A stretch of DNA of 64,000 nucleotides. Origin: Elioraea sp. (GTDB lineage: Bacteria > Pseudomonadota > Alphaproteobacteria > Acetobacterales > Acetobacteraceae). This document shows positions 19,031 to 27,350 of this stretch, one piece after another (within the stretch, counting starts at the first letter, position 1; each line of letters begins with the position of its first letter). The notes below the pieces were generated by a model. That model was not told the origin of the DNA and did no database searches. It saw only the letters and a program-made list of their open reading frames with translations. The DNA lies in contig NZ_JALHPR010000013.1 of the NCBI RefSeq assembly GCF_022842375.1, positions 1-64,000 on the forward strand, read 5' to 3'. The position numbers and the translations under genes are program-made.

Positions 19031-20317
19031 ATGACGATCGACCCGGGCGTGAAGCGCGCGATCATCGAGGCAGCCACGTCGCTGGAGGCGGAGGCCGAGG
19101 CGATGCTCGCCGCGCTCGTGCGCTTCCCGAGTACGCTTGGCAACGAGGGGCCGTGCCTCGATCATACGGCTTGTCTGTTCGAGGCACTGGGCCTGCCGGT
19201 CACGCGCGTGCCGACCGACACCGCGGCGCTTGCCGGCCACCCGGGCTTCTCGCCGCCGCTCGTCTCCTACGCTGGGCGCGACAATGTCGCCGCCGCGCAC
19301 ACGCCGAGATCTGGCGGCGGGCGGAGCCTCTGCCTCCAGGCGCATCTCGATGTCGTGCCGGAAGGGGCGGCCGAGCTCTGGACCGCGCCGCCCTTCGAGC
19401 CGGTGACACGTGATGGGCGAATGTATGGGCGCGGGTCCGGCGACATGAAGGCGGGTCTCGTCTCGAACATCATCGCCTTTCGCGCGCTTGCGCTCGCCGG
19501 GCTCGCGCCCGCCGGGCAGGTTCAGCTCCAGGCCGTGGTGGAGGAGGAGTGCACGGGCAACGGCGCGCTCGCCACCATGCTCGCGATGCCCAAGCCCGAT
19601 GCCGTGATCATCCCAGAGCCTGGCCCCGGCATGCCCGCTCTCTACACCGCCGAGGTCGGCGTCGTCTGGGCATGGGTGACGGTGATGGGGCGGCCCGCGC
19701 ATGTGCGGGAGAAGCAGGCAGGGCTGAATGCGATCGAGGCGGCGATGGCGATCGCCGATCGCTTCGCCGCGCACGAGGAGGCGCTCAACCGCGCCGAGCG
19801 CATCCACCCCGCGTTCCGTGGCATCAACCACCCGGTGAACGTGAACCTCGGCACGATCGAGGGCGGGGAGTGGAACAGCTCGGTTCCCTCGCGCGCTCGC
19901 ATCGGGCTTCGCGTCGGCGTGATGATGAGCTATTCCGCTGCCGAGACGAAGCGCGACATCGAGCGGATCGTCGCCGAGGCGGCGGCCGAGCTCGCGCCGA
20001 AGGGCGCGCGGGTGACGCTCTCCTGGGGCGGGTTCATGGCCGACCCGTGCGTGTTCGACCCCGCGGCGCCGATCGCGCGGCTCGCGCGCGAGAGCTTCGC
20101 CGAGGTGACGGGCGGGGCGCTGCGCGACTATCCCGCGACGGGGCTGACGGACGGGCGCTTCTTCACCCTCTACCAGGGAACGCCCGTCGCCGTGTTCGGG
20201 CCGGATGCGGATGCCATCCACGGCATCGACGAAAGCGTGGGGCTTGCCAGCATGCATGCGGTGACGGCCACGATCGCGCTGACCATGGCCGCGTGGTGCG
20301 GCACGGAGAAACTCTGA
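19031..20317 (+). CDS. M20 family deacylase (ArgE/DapE-like)
   Basis: A 428-residue dinuclear zinc hydrolase. Metal and catalytic motifs are QAHLDVVPEG (His and catalytic Asp), GRGSGDMKAG (bridging Asp) and VVEEECTGNG (general base Glu). The family deacylates N-acyl amino acids such as acetylornithine or succinyl-diaminopimelate. Being 13 bp downstream of the peptide-type ATPase and coupled (TGATG) to another M20-type gene, a catabolic role on the imported substrate is more likely than arginine synthesis. The natural substrate is not deducible. Confidence 0.87.
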   Translation: MTIDPGVKRAIIEAATSLEAEAEAMLAALVRFPSTLGNEGPCLDHTACLFEALGLPVTRVPTDTAALAGHPGFSPPLVSYAGRDNVAAAHTPRSGGGRSLCLQAHLDVVPEGAAELWTAPPFEPVTRDGRMYGRGSGDMKAGLVSNIIAFRALALAGLAPAGQVQLQAVVEEECTGNGALATMLAMPKPDAVIIPEPGPGMPALYTAEVGVVWAWVTVMGRPAHVREKQAGLNAIEAAMAIADRFAAHEEALNRAERIHPAFRGINHPVNVNLGTIEGGEWNSSVPSRARIGLRVGVMMSYSAAETKRDIERIVAEAAAELAPKGARVTLSWGGFMADPCVFDPAAPIARLARESFAEVTGGALRDYPATGLTDGRFFTLYQGTPVAVFGPDADAIHGIDESVGLASMHAVTATIALTMAAWCGTEKL

Positions 20318-21549
20318 TGGCCACGAACCTACCGATCGATGGCGGCCGGCTCTGGTCGAGCATCATGGCGATGGCGGCGATCGGGCCTGGCATCGCCGGC
20401 GGCTCGAACCGCCAGACGCTGACCGAGGCTGACGGCGAGGGGCGCCGCATGCTCAGCCAATGGTGCGACGCGCTCGGCCTCCGCCTGTCGGTCGATCGCG
20501 TCGGCAACATGGCCTTCCTGCGGGAGGGCGCCGATCCGTCGCTGCCGCCGGTTGCGTTCGGCAGCCATCTCGACACGCAGCCGACGGGGGGGAAGTTCGA
20601 CGGCGTGCTGGGCGTTCTCGCCGGGCTCGAGGTGATGCGCGCGCTGGCCGACGCGGGCGTCGTCACGAAGGCGCCGCTGCTGCTGATCAACTGGACGAAC
20701 GAGGAGGGGGCCCGCTTCTCCCCGCCGATGATGGGCTCGGGTGTCGCGATGGGCCTGTTCGACGAGGCGGAGATCCTCGCCAAGACCGACCCGGCCGGGG
20801 CGGTATTCGGCGAGGCGCTCGCCCGCATCGGCTGGCGCGGCGAGGCGGAACCATCGTTGCTGCAGCGGATTGGTGCCTACCTGGAACTGCATATCGAGCA
20901 GGGGCCGTATCTAGAGGCCGAGGGAGCCGATGTCGGCGTCGTTACGGGCGCCTCAGCCCAGGCGTGGTTCGAGGTGACGGTCACGGGCGCGGAGGCGCAT
21001 GGCGGCAACGGCATGGCGCAGCGGCGCGATGCCCTCGTCGCCGCCTCCCAGATGATCGTGGCCGTCGAGGGAATCGCGCACGAGATGGGCGGCAACGGCA
21101 CGGTCGGGCGCATCACCGTCTCGCCCGACAGCCGCAACGTCGTGCCCGGGCGCACCTGGTTCACGGTCGATCTCCGCCACGCGCGGGCCGCCGCGCTCGC
21201 CGCGATGGAGGCAGCGTTGCGCGCGCGCATCGGCGCGATCGCGGCCGCGCGTGGGGTGGCGGCGACCGTCACGCGCTTCTGGTCATTCCCCGAGACGCCG
21301 TTCGACCAGGCCCTCGTTGCCCGCGTGCGGCAGGCGGCGATCGTGCGCGGCTATTCGTGGCGCGACATGCCGACGGGAATCGGCCACGATGCCGTCTATG
21401 TCGCGCGCCGCGTGCCGACGGCGATGATCTTCTGCCCCTGCCATGGCGGGTTGAGCCACAACGAGGCGGAGAGCATTACCGAGGCCTGGGCGGAGGCCGG
21501 CTGCAAGGTGCTGGCCGATGCGGTGATCGCCGCGGCGGGGGTCGTCTGA
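20317..21549 (+). CDS. Zn-dependent M20 hydrolase (allantoate/N-carbamoyl amino acid amidohydrolase type)
   Basis: A 410-residue hydantoinase/carbamoylase-family amidohydrolase. Motifs: GSHLDTQPTGGKFDGVLG near residue 85, INWTNEEGARF, LHIEQGPYLE, the dimerisation-domain GAEAHGGNGM and the C-terminal GLSHNEAE His. Members hydrolyse allantoate, ureidoglycolate or N-carbamoyl-L-amino acids. The gene starts with TGATG overlap. With the ArgE-like gene before it and an M81 gene after it, it forms a hydrolase trio attached to the peptide-type transporter. Confidence 0.88.
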   Translation: MATNLPIDGGRLWSSIMAMAAIGPGIAGGSNRQTLTEADGEGRRMLSQWCDALGLRLSVDRVGNMAFLREGADPSLPPVAFGSHLDTQPTGGKFDGVLGVLAGLEVMRALADAGVVTKAPLLLINWTNEEGARFSPPMMGSGVAMGLFDEAEILAKTDPAGAVFGEALARIGWRGEAEPSLLQRIGAYLELHIEQGPYLEAEGADVGVVTGASAQAWFEVTVTGAEAHGGNGMAQRRDALVAASQMIVAVEGIAHEMGGNGTVGRITVSPDSRNVVPGRTWFTVDLRHARAAALAAMEAALRARIGAIAAARGVAATVTRFWSFPETPFDQALVARVRQAAIVRGYSWRDMPTGIGHDAVYVARRVPTAMIFCPCHGGLSHNEAESITEAWAEAGCKVLADAVIAAAGVV

Positions 21550-21562
21550 GGGGTTTGGGGTG

Positions 21563-23032
21563 ATGCGGATCGCGGTTGCCGGCTTCCAGCACGAGAGCCA
21601 TTCCTTCGCGCAGTTCCCGGCCGACATCCCAGCCTTCGAGAAGCCGGGCGGGTTCCCGCCGCTCTCGCGCGGGGTTGCGGTGATCGGGGCGATCGCGGGA
21701 ACGCGTGTACCGGCGGCCGGTGCGGTCGAGGCAGCGCAGGCAGCGGGGCATACCGTGATCCCGCTCGCCTGGGGGATGGCCATGCCGTCAGCCCCTGTCA
21801 CGGAATCCGCGTTCGATACGATCGCTGGCTGGATCATCGATGGCGCCGCGGCCGCGATGCCGCTCGACGGCCTCTACCTCGACCTGCACGGCGCGATGAT
21901 GGCCGCCAACGCGCCGGACGGCGAGGGCGAGCTGCTTCGCCGCTTGCGCGAGCGCCTCGGCCCCGACCTGCCGATTGCGGTCAGCCTCGACCTGCACGCC
22001 AATGTCACGCGCGCGATGGTCGATCATGCTGACGTTCTGACGGCGTATCGCACCTACCCGCATGTCGACATGAAGGAGACGGGCGCGCGGGCGATGCACC
22101 TGCTGTTTGCGCGCATCGCCCATGGGCGGCCATGGGCGCGCGTGTTTGCCCCGCTCGACTTCCTGATCCCCGTGACCGCGCAATGCACGCTGATGCCGCC
22201 GATGCAGCAGATCTATGCCGTGCTGCCGGAACTGATGGCCGCGTGTGGTGCGGCGGATCTCTCCCTTTCGATGGGCTTCCCCTACGCCGATTTCGAGGGC
22301 TGCGGGCCGGCGATCACCGCCTATGCGGCCGATGAAGCAGCGGCGATCGATGCCGCGGACCGGCTGAAGCGCATGGTGGTCGGCCAACGCGGTGCGCTCG
22401 CGGGCAGGCTCTGGGCGGCAGACGAGGCGGTTGCCTACGCGCGGCGCCATGCGAGCCTCGGCGGGCCGCCGATCGTGCTCGCCGACACGCAGGACAATCC
22501 GGGCGGCGGCGGCCATGGCGACACGATGGGTCTGCTCACCGCGCTCGTTGCCGGCGGGGCGCATGGCGCCGTGATCGGTGTGATCAACGATGCCGCATCG
22601 GCCGCAGCTGCACTTGCCGCGGGCGAGGGTGCGGCGATCGACCTCGTGCTCGGCGGCGTGAGCGACGGCGCGCCCTATCGCGGCCGCTTCACCGTGCTTC
22701 GCCTCGGCGACGGGCGCTTCACCTGCACCGGGCCGATGACGCGTGGCAACGCAGCCGATCTCGGCCCCACGGCACTGATCGAGACGGCCGGCGTCCTCGT
22801 CGTCGTCGCCAGCCGGAAGATGCAGGCCTACGATCAGGCGATGTTCCGCCATGTTGGCATCGACCCCGCCGCCGTGCCGATCATCGCGCTCAAGTCATCA
22901 GTGCATTTCCGGGCCGATTTCCAGCCGATCGCCAAGGAGATCCTGGTCGTGCTCGCCCCGGGACCCGTGGTGGCGGACCCTTCCGCACTGCCGTTCACCA
23001 AGCTCAGGCCCGGCCTCGCGCTGCGCCCCTGA
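21563..23032 (+). CDS. M81 family metallopeptidase (MlrC-like)
   Basis: A 489-residue protein. The N-terminal DUF1485-type domain contains GFQHESHSF, the metal-site segment YLDLHGAMM and SLDLHANVT near residue 140, and YRTYPHVDMKETG; the C-terminal MlrC-type domain begins near residue 295 with VLADTQDNPGGGGHGDT. The founding member MlrC takes part in microcystin degradation in sphingomonads, but most relatives sit with peptide transporters and have unknown substrates. ATG 21563 is preferred to the adjoining GTG at 21560. It closes the plus-strand Dpp-hydrolase operon. Confidence 0.88.
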   Translation: MRIAVAGFQHESHSFAQFPADIPAFEKPGGFPPLSRGVAVIGAIAGTRVPAAGAVEAAQAAGHTVIPLAWGMAMPSAPVTESAFDTIAGWIIDGAAAAMPLDGLYLDLHGAMMAANAPDGEGELLRRLRERLGPDLPIAVSLDLHANVTRAMVDHADVLTAYRTYPHVDMKETGARAMHLLFARIAHGRPWARVFAPLDFLIPVTAQCTLMPPMQQIYAVLPELMAACGAADLSLSMGFPYADFEGCGPAITAYAADEAAAIDAADRLKRMVVGQRGALAGRLWAADEAVAYARRHASLGGPPIVLADTQDNPGGGGHGDTMGLLTALVAGGAHGAVIGVINDAASAAAALAAGEGAAIDLVLGGVSDGAPYRGRFTVLRLGDGRFTCTGPMTRGNAADLGPTALIETAGVLVVVASRKMQAYDQAMFRHVGIDPAAVPIIALKSSVHFRADFQPIAKEILVVLAPGPVVADPSALPFTKLRPGLALRP

Positions 23033-23041
23033 GCGCCGTCA

Positions 23042-23971
23042 TCAGGCGCCGATCAGAGCACGCACCGCTTTGGTCCGCGGGATCGGTGCGACGGCACCGT
23101 ACCCGGTGGTCGACAGCGCCGCTGCCGCGTTGGCGTAGGCGAGCGCTGCGGCAGGCCCATCGCCCAGCACCGTGCGGGCCATGAAGGCGCCGCAGAACGT
23201 GTCGCCGGCCCCGGTCGCGTCGATCGCATTCACGGCATGGGCCGGTGCGCGCAGCCGAAGCCCCTCGGCGGTGGCGAGCAGTGCGCCATCGCGGCCGCAT
23301 TTCACCGCGACGAGAGGGCAGCCCAGGCGCAGATAGTAGTCGGCGATGCCATCGGGGTCGCTGATGCCGGTGAGCACCTCGGCATCCTCGCGCGAGGGAA
23401 ACGCCATGTCGGCCTGCGAAATCGCGGCATCGATCACTGCCCTCGCACGCGCCGGTGGCCAGAGGCGGAGGCGGAGGTTGGTGTCGTAGGCCACCTTCAC
23501 GCCGGCCTTCCGCGCCACCGCGATTGCGTGGAACACAGCGTCTGCCGCCGCGGCGCTGATCGCCTGGCTGATGCCGGATGCATAGAGGATCTTCGCCGAA
23601 CGGATGGCGGCCTCCGGCACGTCGCGCGGCGTGTAGCGCGAAGCCGCCGAGCCCGCGCGATAGAAGGTGAAATGATGCCCCTTCGTATCGTGCGTGACGA
23701 AGTAGACGGCGGTCGGTGCGTCCGCGCTGCGGATCACCGTCGCCGTGTCGATGCCCTCCTCGGCCCAGAGCGCCATGAAGCTCTCGCCTGCCGCATCCTG
23801 GCCGATCGCGGTGATGTAGCCCGCGCTCACGCCCTGGCGCGCCGCGGCGATGGCGGCGTTGGAGGTGTCGCCGCCATGGCCCTGCAGGAACAGCACGCGG
23901 CCATCGGCCTGCGGGGGAAGCTGGTTGAACTCCAGCATCGGCTCGCCCATCGCGAGGATGTCGACGCTCAT
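23042..23971 (-). CDS. PfkB-family sugar kinase, probable 2-dehydro-3-deoxygluconokinase
   Basis: A 309-residue ribokinase-fold kinase. The N-terminal ILAMGEPMLEFNQ, the segment GGDTSNAAIAAARQG and the C-terminal anion-hole/catalytic motif DATGAGDTFCGAF are visible. The E-P-M-x-E-F start and the VFLT-type substrate loop match KDG kinases (KdgK). It would phosphorylate 2-keto-3-deoxygluconate (or the galacto form) for the aldolase gene two positions upstream in the same operon. ATG at 23971 is taken rather than the preceding GTG codon. The sugar configuration is not deducible. Confidence 0.85.
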   Translation of the reverse strand: MSVDILAMGEPMLEFNQLPPQADGRVLFLQGHGGDTSNAAIAAARQGVSAGYITAIGQDAAGESFMALWAEEGIDTATVIRSADAPTAVYFVTHDTKGHHFTFYRAGSAASRYTPRDVPEAAIRSAKILYASGISQAISAAAADAVFHAIAVARKAGVKVAYDTNLRLRLWPPARARAVIDAAISQADMAFPSREDAEVLTGISDPDGIADYYLRLGCPLVAVKCGRDGALLATAEGLRLRAPAHAVNAIDATGAGDTFCGAFMARTVLGDGPAAALAYANAAAALSTTGYGAVAPIPRTKAVRALIGA

Positions 23972-23997
23972 CACGCCCGTCTCCTTCAGTGTGCTCC

Positions 23998-24645
23998 TCA
24001 GATGCGGCCGTACTTGGCCAACCCCTCGCGGAGCGAGCCCGAAGCCACGATCAGCTTCGCCTGCTCCGCCTCGCGCGCATCGATCTCCTGCGCGAGCCTG
24101 AGCACCTCGGCTGCCGCATCGGGCGGGATGACGCAGACGCCATCCTCGTCGCCGACGATGATGTCGCCAGGCGTGACGACGAGGCCGCCCACCATCACCG
24201 GGATGGCGGCTGCAATGGTGCGCGTGCGGCCGAGCGAGGTGCCGGGGCTGACGCAGCGGGCGAACACCGGCAGGTCATAGTCGCGCCTGATCTCGGCGAG
24301 GTCACGCACCCCGGCATCGAGCACGGCGCCTGCGTGCTTGCGCGCGAACGCCCCGGCGCTCATCAGCCCACCCCATACCGCGACATCGATGTCGCCATGC
24401 ATGCCGATGCAGATGACGCTGCCCGCGGGGCTGTCGTCGATCGCCTCCAGCGCTGCCTGAGGCGGCAGGAATTCCCGCGTCGGTGCGTGCAGCACCGTGA
24501 CGGCGGGGCCGACCATTCGCCTGGCATTGATGCGGTTCTTCATCGCCTCGGCCATGTAGCCGCGGCGGCCCGTCGCCTTGTCGAGCGCATCGGCGATCGA
24601 GGCGATCGCCACCGTGCGGAAACCGTCGAGAACTGCCTTGTCCAT
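23998..24645 (-). CDS. RraA-like protein (putative HMG/OAA-type aldolase or decarboxylase)
   Basis: A 215-residue protein of the RraA / 4-hydroxy-4-methyl-2-oxoglutarate aldolase family. Seen are the substrate loop GLMSAGAFARKHAGAVLDAGVRDLAEI with the conserved G-x-R-D, and the metal/active-site segment VGDEDGVCVIPP. Family enzymes cleave 4-hydroxy-2-oxo acids or decarboxylate oxaloacetate. In this operon it stands between the kinase and KDPG-type aldolase, so action on a sugar-acid derivative is plausible. An RNase E inhibitor role is improbable in this setting. Confidence 0.83.
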   Translation of the reverse strand: MDKAVLDGFRTVAIASIADALDKATGRRGYMAEAMKNRINARRMVGPAVTVLHAPTREFLPPQAALEAIDDSPAGSVICIGMHGDIDVAVWGGLMSAGAFARKHAGAVLDAGVRDLAEIRRDYDLPVFARCVSPGTSLGRTRTIAAAIPVMVGGLVVTPGDIIVGDEDGVCVIPPDAAAEVLRLAQEIDAREAEQAKLIVASGSLREGLAKYGRI

Positions 24646-24668
24646 CCCGTGCTCTCCCCTCTCGTTCG

Positions 24669-25289
24669 TTACGCGGCGAGCGCTGCGTGCGCCGCCGCCA
24701 TGACCTCGTCCTTCGCTCCCTTGGCGATCAGTGCTTCGTCGACCAGCTTGCCGCCGATGCCGACGAACGACGCCCCCGCATCGAGATAGGCGCGGAGATT
24801 GGCAGGATCGACGCCGCCCGTCGGGCAGAACGACACGTCGGGGAACACGCTCTTCAGCGCCTTGATGTGGTTGGGCCCGCCCATCGAGGCGGCCGGGAAG
24901 ATCTTCACCACGTCGGCGAATCCCTCGAGCGCCTCGACCACCTCGTCGGGCGTCAGCGCGCCCAGCATGACGAGCGCGCCGAAGCGGCGGCCTGCCGGCA
25001 CGATCTCGGGCTCGTTCCAGGGGCAGACGATGAACTTGGCACCCGCCTCGCCGCAGGCATAGGCCTCCGTCGCGGTCTTGACCGTGCCGGCGCCGACGAG
25101 CAGCGCTGGATCGGCCGCAAGCTCGCGGATCAGCTCCGTCGCGCGGGGAACGGACAGCGTGATCTCGAAGGTGGTGAAGCCCGCCTCGCGCAGCCATGCA
25201 ACGGCCGTGCGGGCCGCCTCCTGCGTGCGGGTGCGGATGACGGGAACCACGCGCGCATCGATCAGGCGCGGCAGAAGGGGATGGCTCAT
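24669..25289 (-). CDS. KDPG/KDPGal-type aldolase
   Basis: A 206-residue class I aldolase of the Eda family. The N-terminal VVPVIRTRTQEAARTAVAW, the catalytic Glu in FEITLSVP (residue about 43), the Schiff-base Lys in DVVKIFPAASMGG (near residue 130) and the phosphate-binding FCPTGGV segment are all present. It splits 6-phosphorylated 2-keto-3-deoxy sugar acids into pyruvate and glyceraldehyde 3-phosphate. The kinase at 23042 would make its substrate. The ATG at 25289 is preceded by GGAGA. Confidence 0.9.
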   Translation of the reverse strand: MSHPLLPRLIDARVVPVIRTRTQEAARTAVAWLREAGFTTFEITLSVPRATELIRELAADPALLVGAGTVKTATEAYACGEAGAKFIVCPWNEPEIVPAGRRFGALVMLGALTPDEVVEALEGFADVVKIFPAASMGGPNHIKALKSVFPDVSFCPTGGVDPANLRAYLDAGASFVGIGGKLVDEALIAKGAKDEVMAAAHAALAA

Positions 25290-25311
25290 GCGGCAGTGTC
25301 TCCGGGACGTG

Positions 25312-26274
25312 TCAGCGGGGCGTATTGACCTGGTGCAGCGGTGCTTCGCCGCGCAGCACGCGCGCGACCTCCTCGGCCGCCTTGCGCTGGAGATCGGCGA
25401 TGGCCTGTTCGCTGTACCACGCGGCATGGTCGGTCAACACCACGTTGTCGAGGCCGCGCAGCCTGCTATCGCGCCGGAGCGGTTCGCTCTCGAACACGTC
25501 GAGGCCGGCGGCGAGAAGCCTGCCCTCGGCGAGCGCGGCGGCGAGTGCGTCCTCGTCGACCAGCGCGCCGCGGGCGGTGTTCACGAGAACGGCGTTGGGT
25601 TTGACCTGCGCGAGGAAGGCACGGCCGATGATGTGGCGCGTCGCGTTCGTCGCCGGCGCGTGCAGGCTGATCGCGTCCGCCTCGCGTGCGATGGCATCGA
25701 GGCTCACCAGCTCGGCCCCCTCGGGCGGGGATTTCAGGAACGGGTCGTGCACCAGAACGCGCGCGAAGCCGAGGGCGGCCGCCTTGCGGTGGAACGCCGC
25801 CCCGATGCGCCCATAGCCGACGAGGCCGAGCGTGCCGCCACGGATGCGGTGCACCTTGCGGTCCATCGGCACGCCCCAGCCCTGCGCGCGCACCCGCCTG
25901 TCGGCCTCGGCGATGCGGCGGATGGCGGCGAGCATCAGCGCGAGCGCGTGGTCCGACACCTCCTCGATGCCGTAGTCGGGGACGTTGCAGACGGGGATGC
26001 CGCGCGCGGCGGCAGCGGCGATGTCGATGTTGTCGTAGCCAACGCCGTAGCGGACGATGACGCGCGCCTTCGTGCCCGCGATCGCCGCGGCATCGATCTG
26101 CGTCTCCCGCACCATCACGGCGTCGGCCTCTGCCATCTCCGCTGCTGCCTTCGCCGCATCGCCGCGGCAGGGGCGGAGCAGAAGCTCGGCCCCCATCGTG
26201 GCGAGCACCGCCGCCTCGGCCTCGTAATCGGCGTAGCCGTCATCGAGGATGACGACGCGGTGCTGCGGGGCCAT
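25312..26274 (-). CDS. D-isomer-specific 2-hydroxyacid dehydrogenase (CtBP-like)
   Basis: A 320-residue NAD(P)-dependent dehydrogenase. The Rossmann motif GLVGYGRIG lies near residue 150, catalytic Arg in VNTARGALVDEDAL, Glu in GLDVFESEP and the His in LTDHAAWYSEQA. The DHAAWYS ending is the form seen in CtBP-like rather than SerA or lactate dehydrogenases. It may oxidise or reduce a 2-hydroxy/2-keto sugar acid imported by the TRAP system. It sits 3 bp downstream of the binding-protein gene, so it is co-transcribed. Confidence 0.86.
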   Translation of the reverse strand: MAPQHRVVILDDGYADYEAEAAVLATMGAELLLRPCRGDAAKAAAEMAEADAVMVRETQIDAAAIAGTKARVIVRYGVGYDNIDIAAAAARGIPVCNVPDYGIEEVSDHALALMLAAIRRIAEADRRVRAQGWGVPMDRKVHRIRGGTLGLVGYGRIGAAFHRKAAALGFARVLVHDPFLKSPPEGAELVSLDAIAREADAISLHAPATNATRHIIGRAFLAQVKPNAVLVNTARGALVDEDALAAALAEGRLLAAGLDVFESEPLRRDSRLRGLDNVVLTDHAAWYSEQAIADLQRKAAEEVARVLRGEAPLHQVNTPR

Positions 26275-26277
26275 GGC

Positions 26278-27324
26278 TCAGGCCGCCCGCTGCGCTGCCT
26301 TGGCCTGCTCAACAGCCGCGACCAGCTTCTCCACCCAGTCCTTGCCCACCTCGCCCTCGAGATAGGCGCGCACGGGCGGCTGCGCGACGCGGCGCCAGGC
26401 GTCACGCTGCGCGGGGGTGAGTGCCGTGACGGTCATGCCCTTCTCCTTCAGGATGCTTTCGGCGTTCGCGTCCTGGGCCGTCGTCATGCCGCGGTGGATC
26501 CACTTGGCGATGTCGACCCCTTGCGCCACCGCAACCTTCTCCTCGGCCGAGAGGCGGCCCCAGAACCGGTCGCTCATCAGGTAGGCGTGCAGCGAGTAGA
26601 CATGGCCGTTCAGCGTGATGAACTTCTGATGCTGGAACAGCGAGCCGGCGAGGATGTTGGTCACGCCATTCTCCTGGCCATCCACCGTTCCCTGGGCGAG
26701 GGCTGCGGGAAGCTCCGCCCAGTCGATCGCGGACGGCGACGCGCCGAAGGCCTCGACGAGGCGGAGGAAGACCGGCGCCGGCTGGACGCGGATCTTGAGG
26801 CCGCGCAGATCCTCGGGGTTGTTGAGCACGCGCTTGGAGTTGGTGAAGTGCCGCACCCCGTTGTCGGCATAGGCCATGAGGCGGATGCGCGTGTCGCGCC
26901 GCATCGCCTCCGCCACCTCCCGCCCATAGGCGCCGTCGAGCACCGACCAGGCGACCGACTGGTCATCGAACGCGAAGGGCAGCGCGAACACGCCGAACGT
27001 CTTGAAGATCGGCGCGATGCCGCCGTCATGCACCACCGCCATCTCGAGGGAGCCGAGGGCGAGCTGCTCCATCACCGAGTTCGCGTTGCCGAGCTGCCCG
27101 GCGGGGAAGATGTCCACCTTCAGCCGCCCGCCTGTCGCCGCCTCGACATGTGCCTTGAACGCGAGCGCCGCGGCGTGCTTCGGCTGGTCGAGCCGGCCGG
27201 GCTGGAAATGGGTGAAGCGGATCGTTCGCGTGGCCTGCGCGCTCACGATCGCAGGAGCGGCGAGGGTTGCGGCACCGGCGGCACCTGCCAGCAGCAGCGC
27301 ATCGCGCCGCGAGATGGTGGTCAT
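26278..27324 (-). CDS. TRAP transporter substrate-binding protein (DctP)
   Basis: A 348-residue periplasmic binding protein. A Tat-like signal (ISRRDALLLAGAAG, ending SAQA near residue 30) precedes the mature start TIRFTHFQPG. The DctP-family features are GQLGNANSVMEQLALGSLEMAV, the LKIRVQPAPVF strand containing the carboxylate-binding Arg, and VDGQENGVTNI. AGGAGGGAA stands 4 bp before ATG 27324; ten codons upstream to 27354 are not needed. The ligand is predicted to be a sugar acid from the kinase/aldolase neighbours. Confidence 0.92.
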   Translation of the reverse strand: MTTISRRDALLLAGAAGAATLAAPAIVSAQATRTIRFTHFQPGRLDQPKHAAALAFKAHVEAATGGRLKVDIFPAGQLGNANSVMEQLALGSLEMAVVHDGGIAPIFKTFGVFALPFAFDDQSVAWSVLDGAYGREVAEAMRRDTRIRLMAYADNGVRHFTNSKRVLNNPEDLRGLKIRVQPAPVFLRLVEAFGASPSAIDWAELPAALAQGTVDGQENGVTNILAGSLFQHQKFITLNGHVYSLHAYLMSDRFWGRLSAEEKVAVAQGVDIAKWIHRGMTTAQDANAESILKEKGMTVTALTPAQRDAWRRVAQPPVRAYLEGEVGKDWVEKLVAAVEQAKAAQRAA

Positions 27325-27350
27325 GATGTTCCCTCCTGGGTTCATTGTTG

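Noticed and set aside
19031-20317. ArgE/DapE-like gene as biosynthetic argE or dapE
   Set aside because: It is coupled to a transporter and two further catabolic hydrolases, with no arginine or lysine synthesis genes nearby.
23998-24645. RraA-like protein as an inhibitor of RNase E
   Set aside because: It is embedded in a sugar-acid catabolic operon and has the G-x-R-D and acidic metal-site residues of the aldolase/decarboxylase branch.
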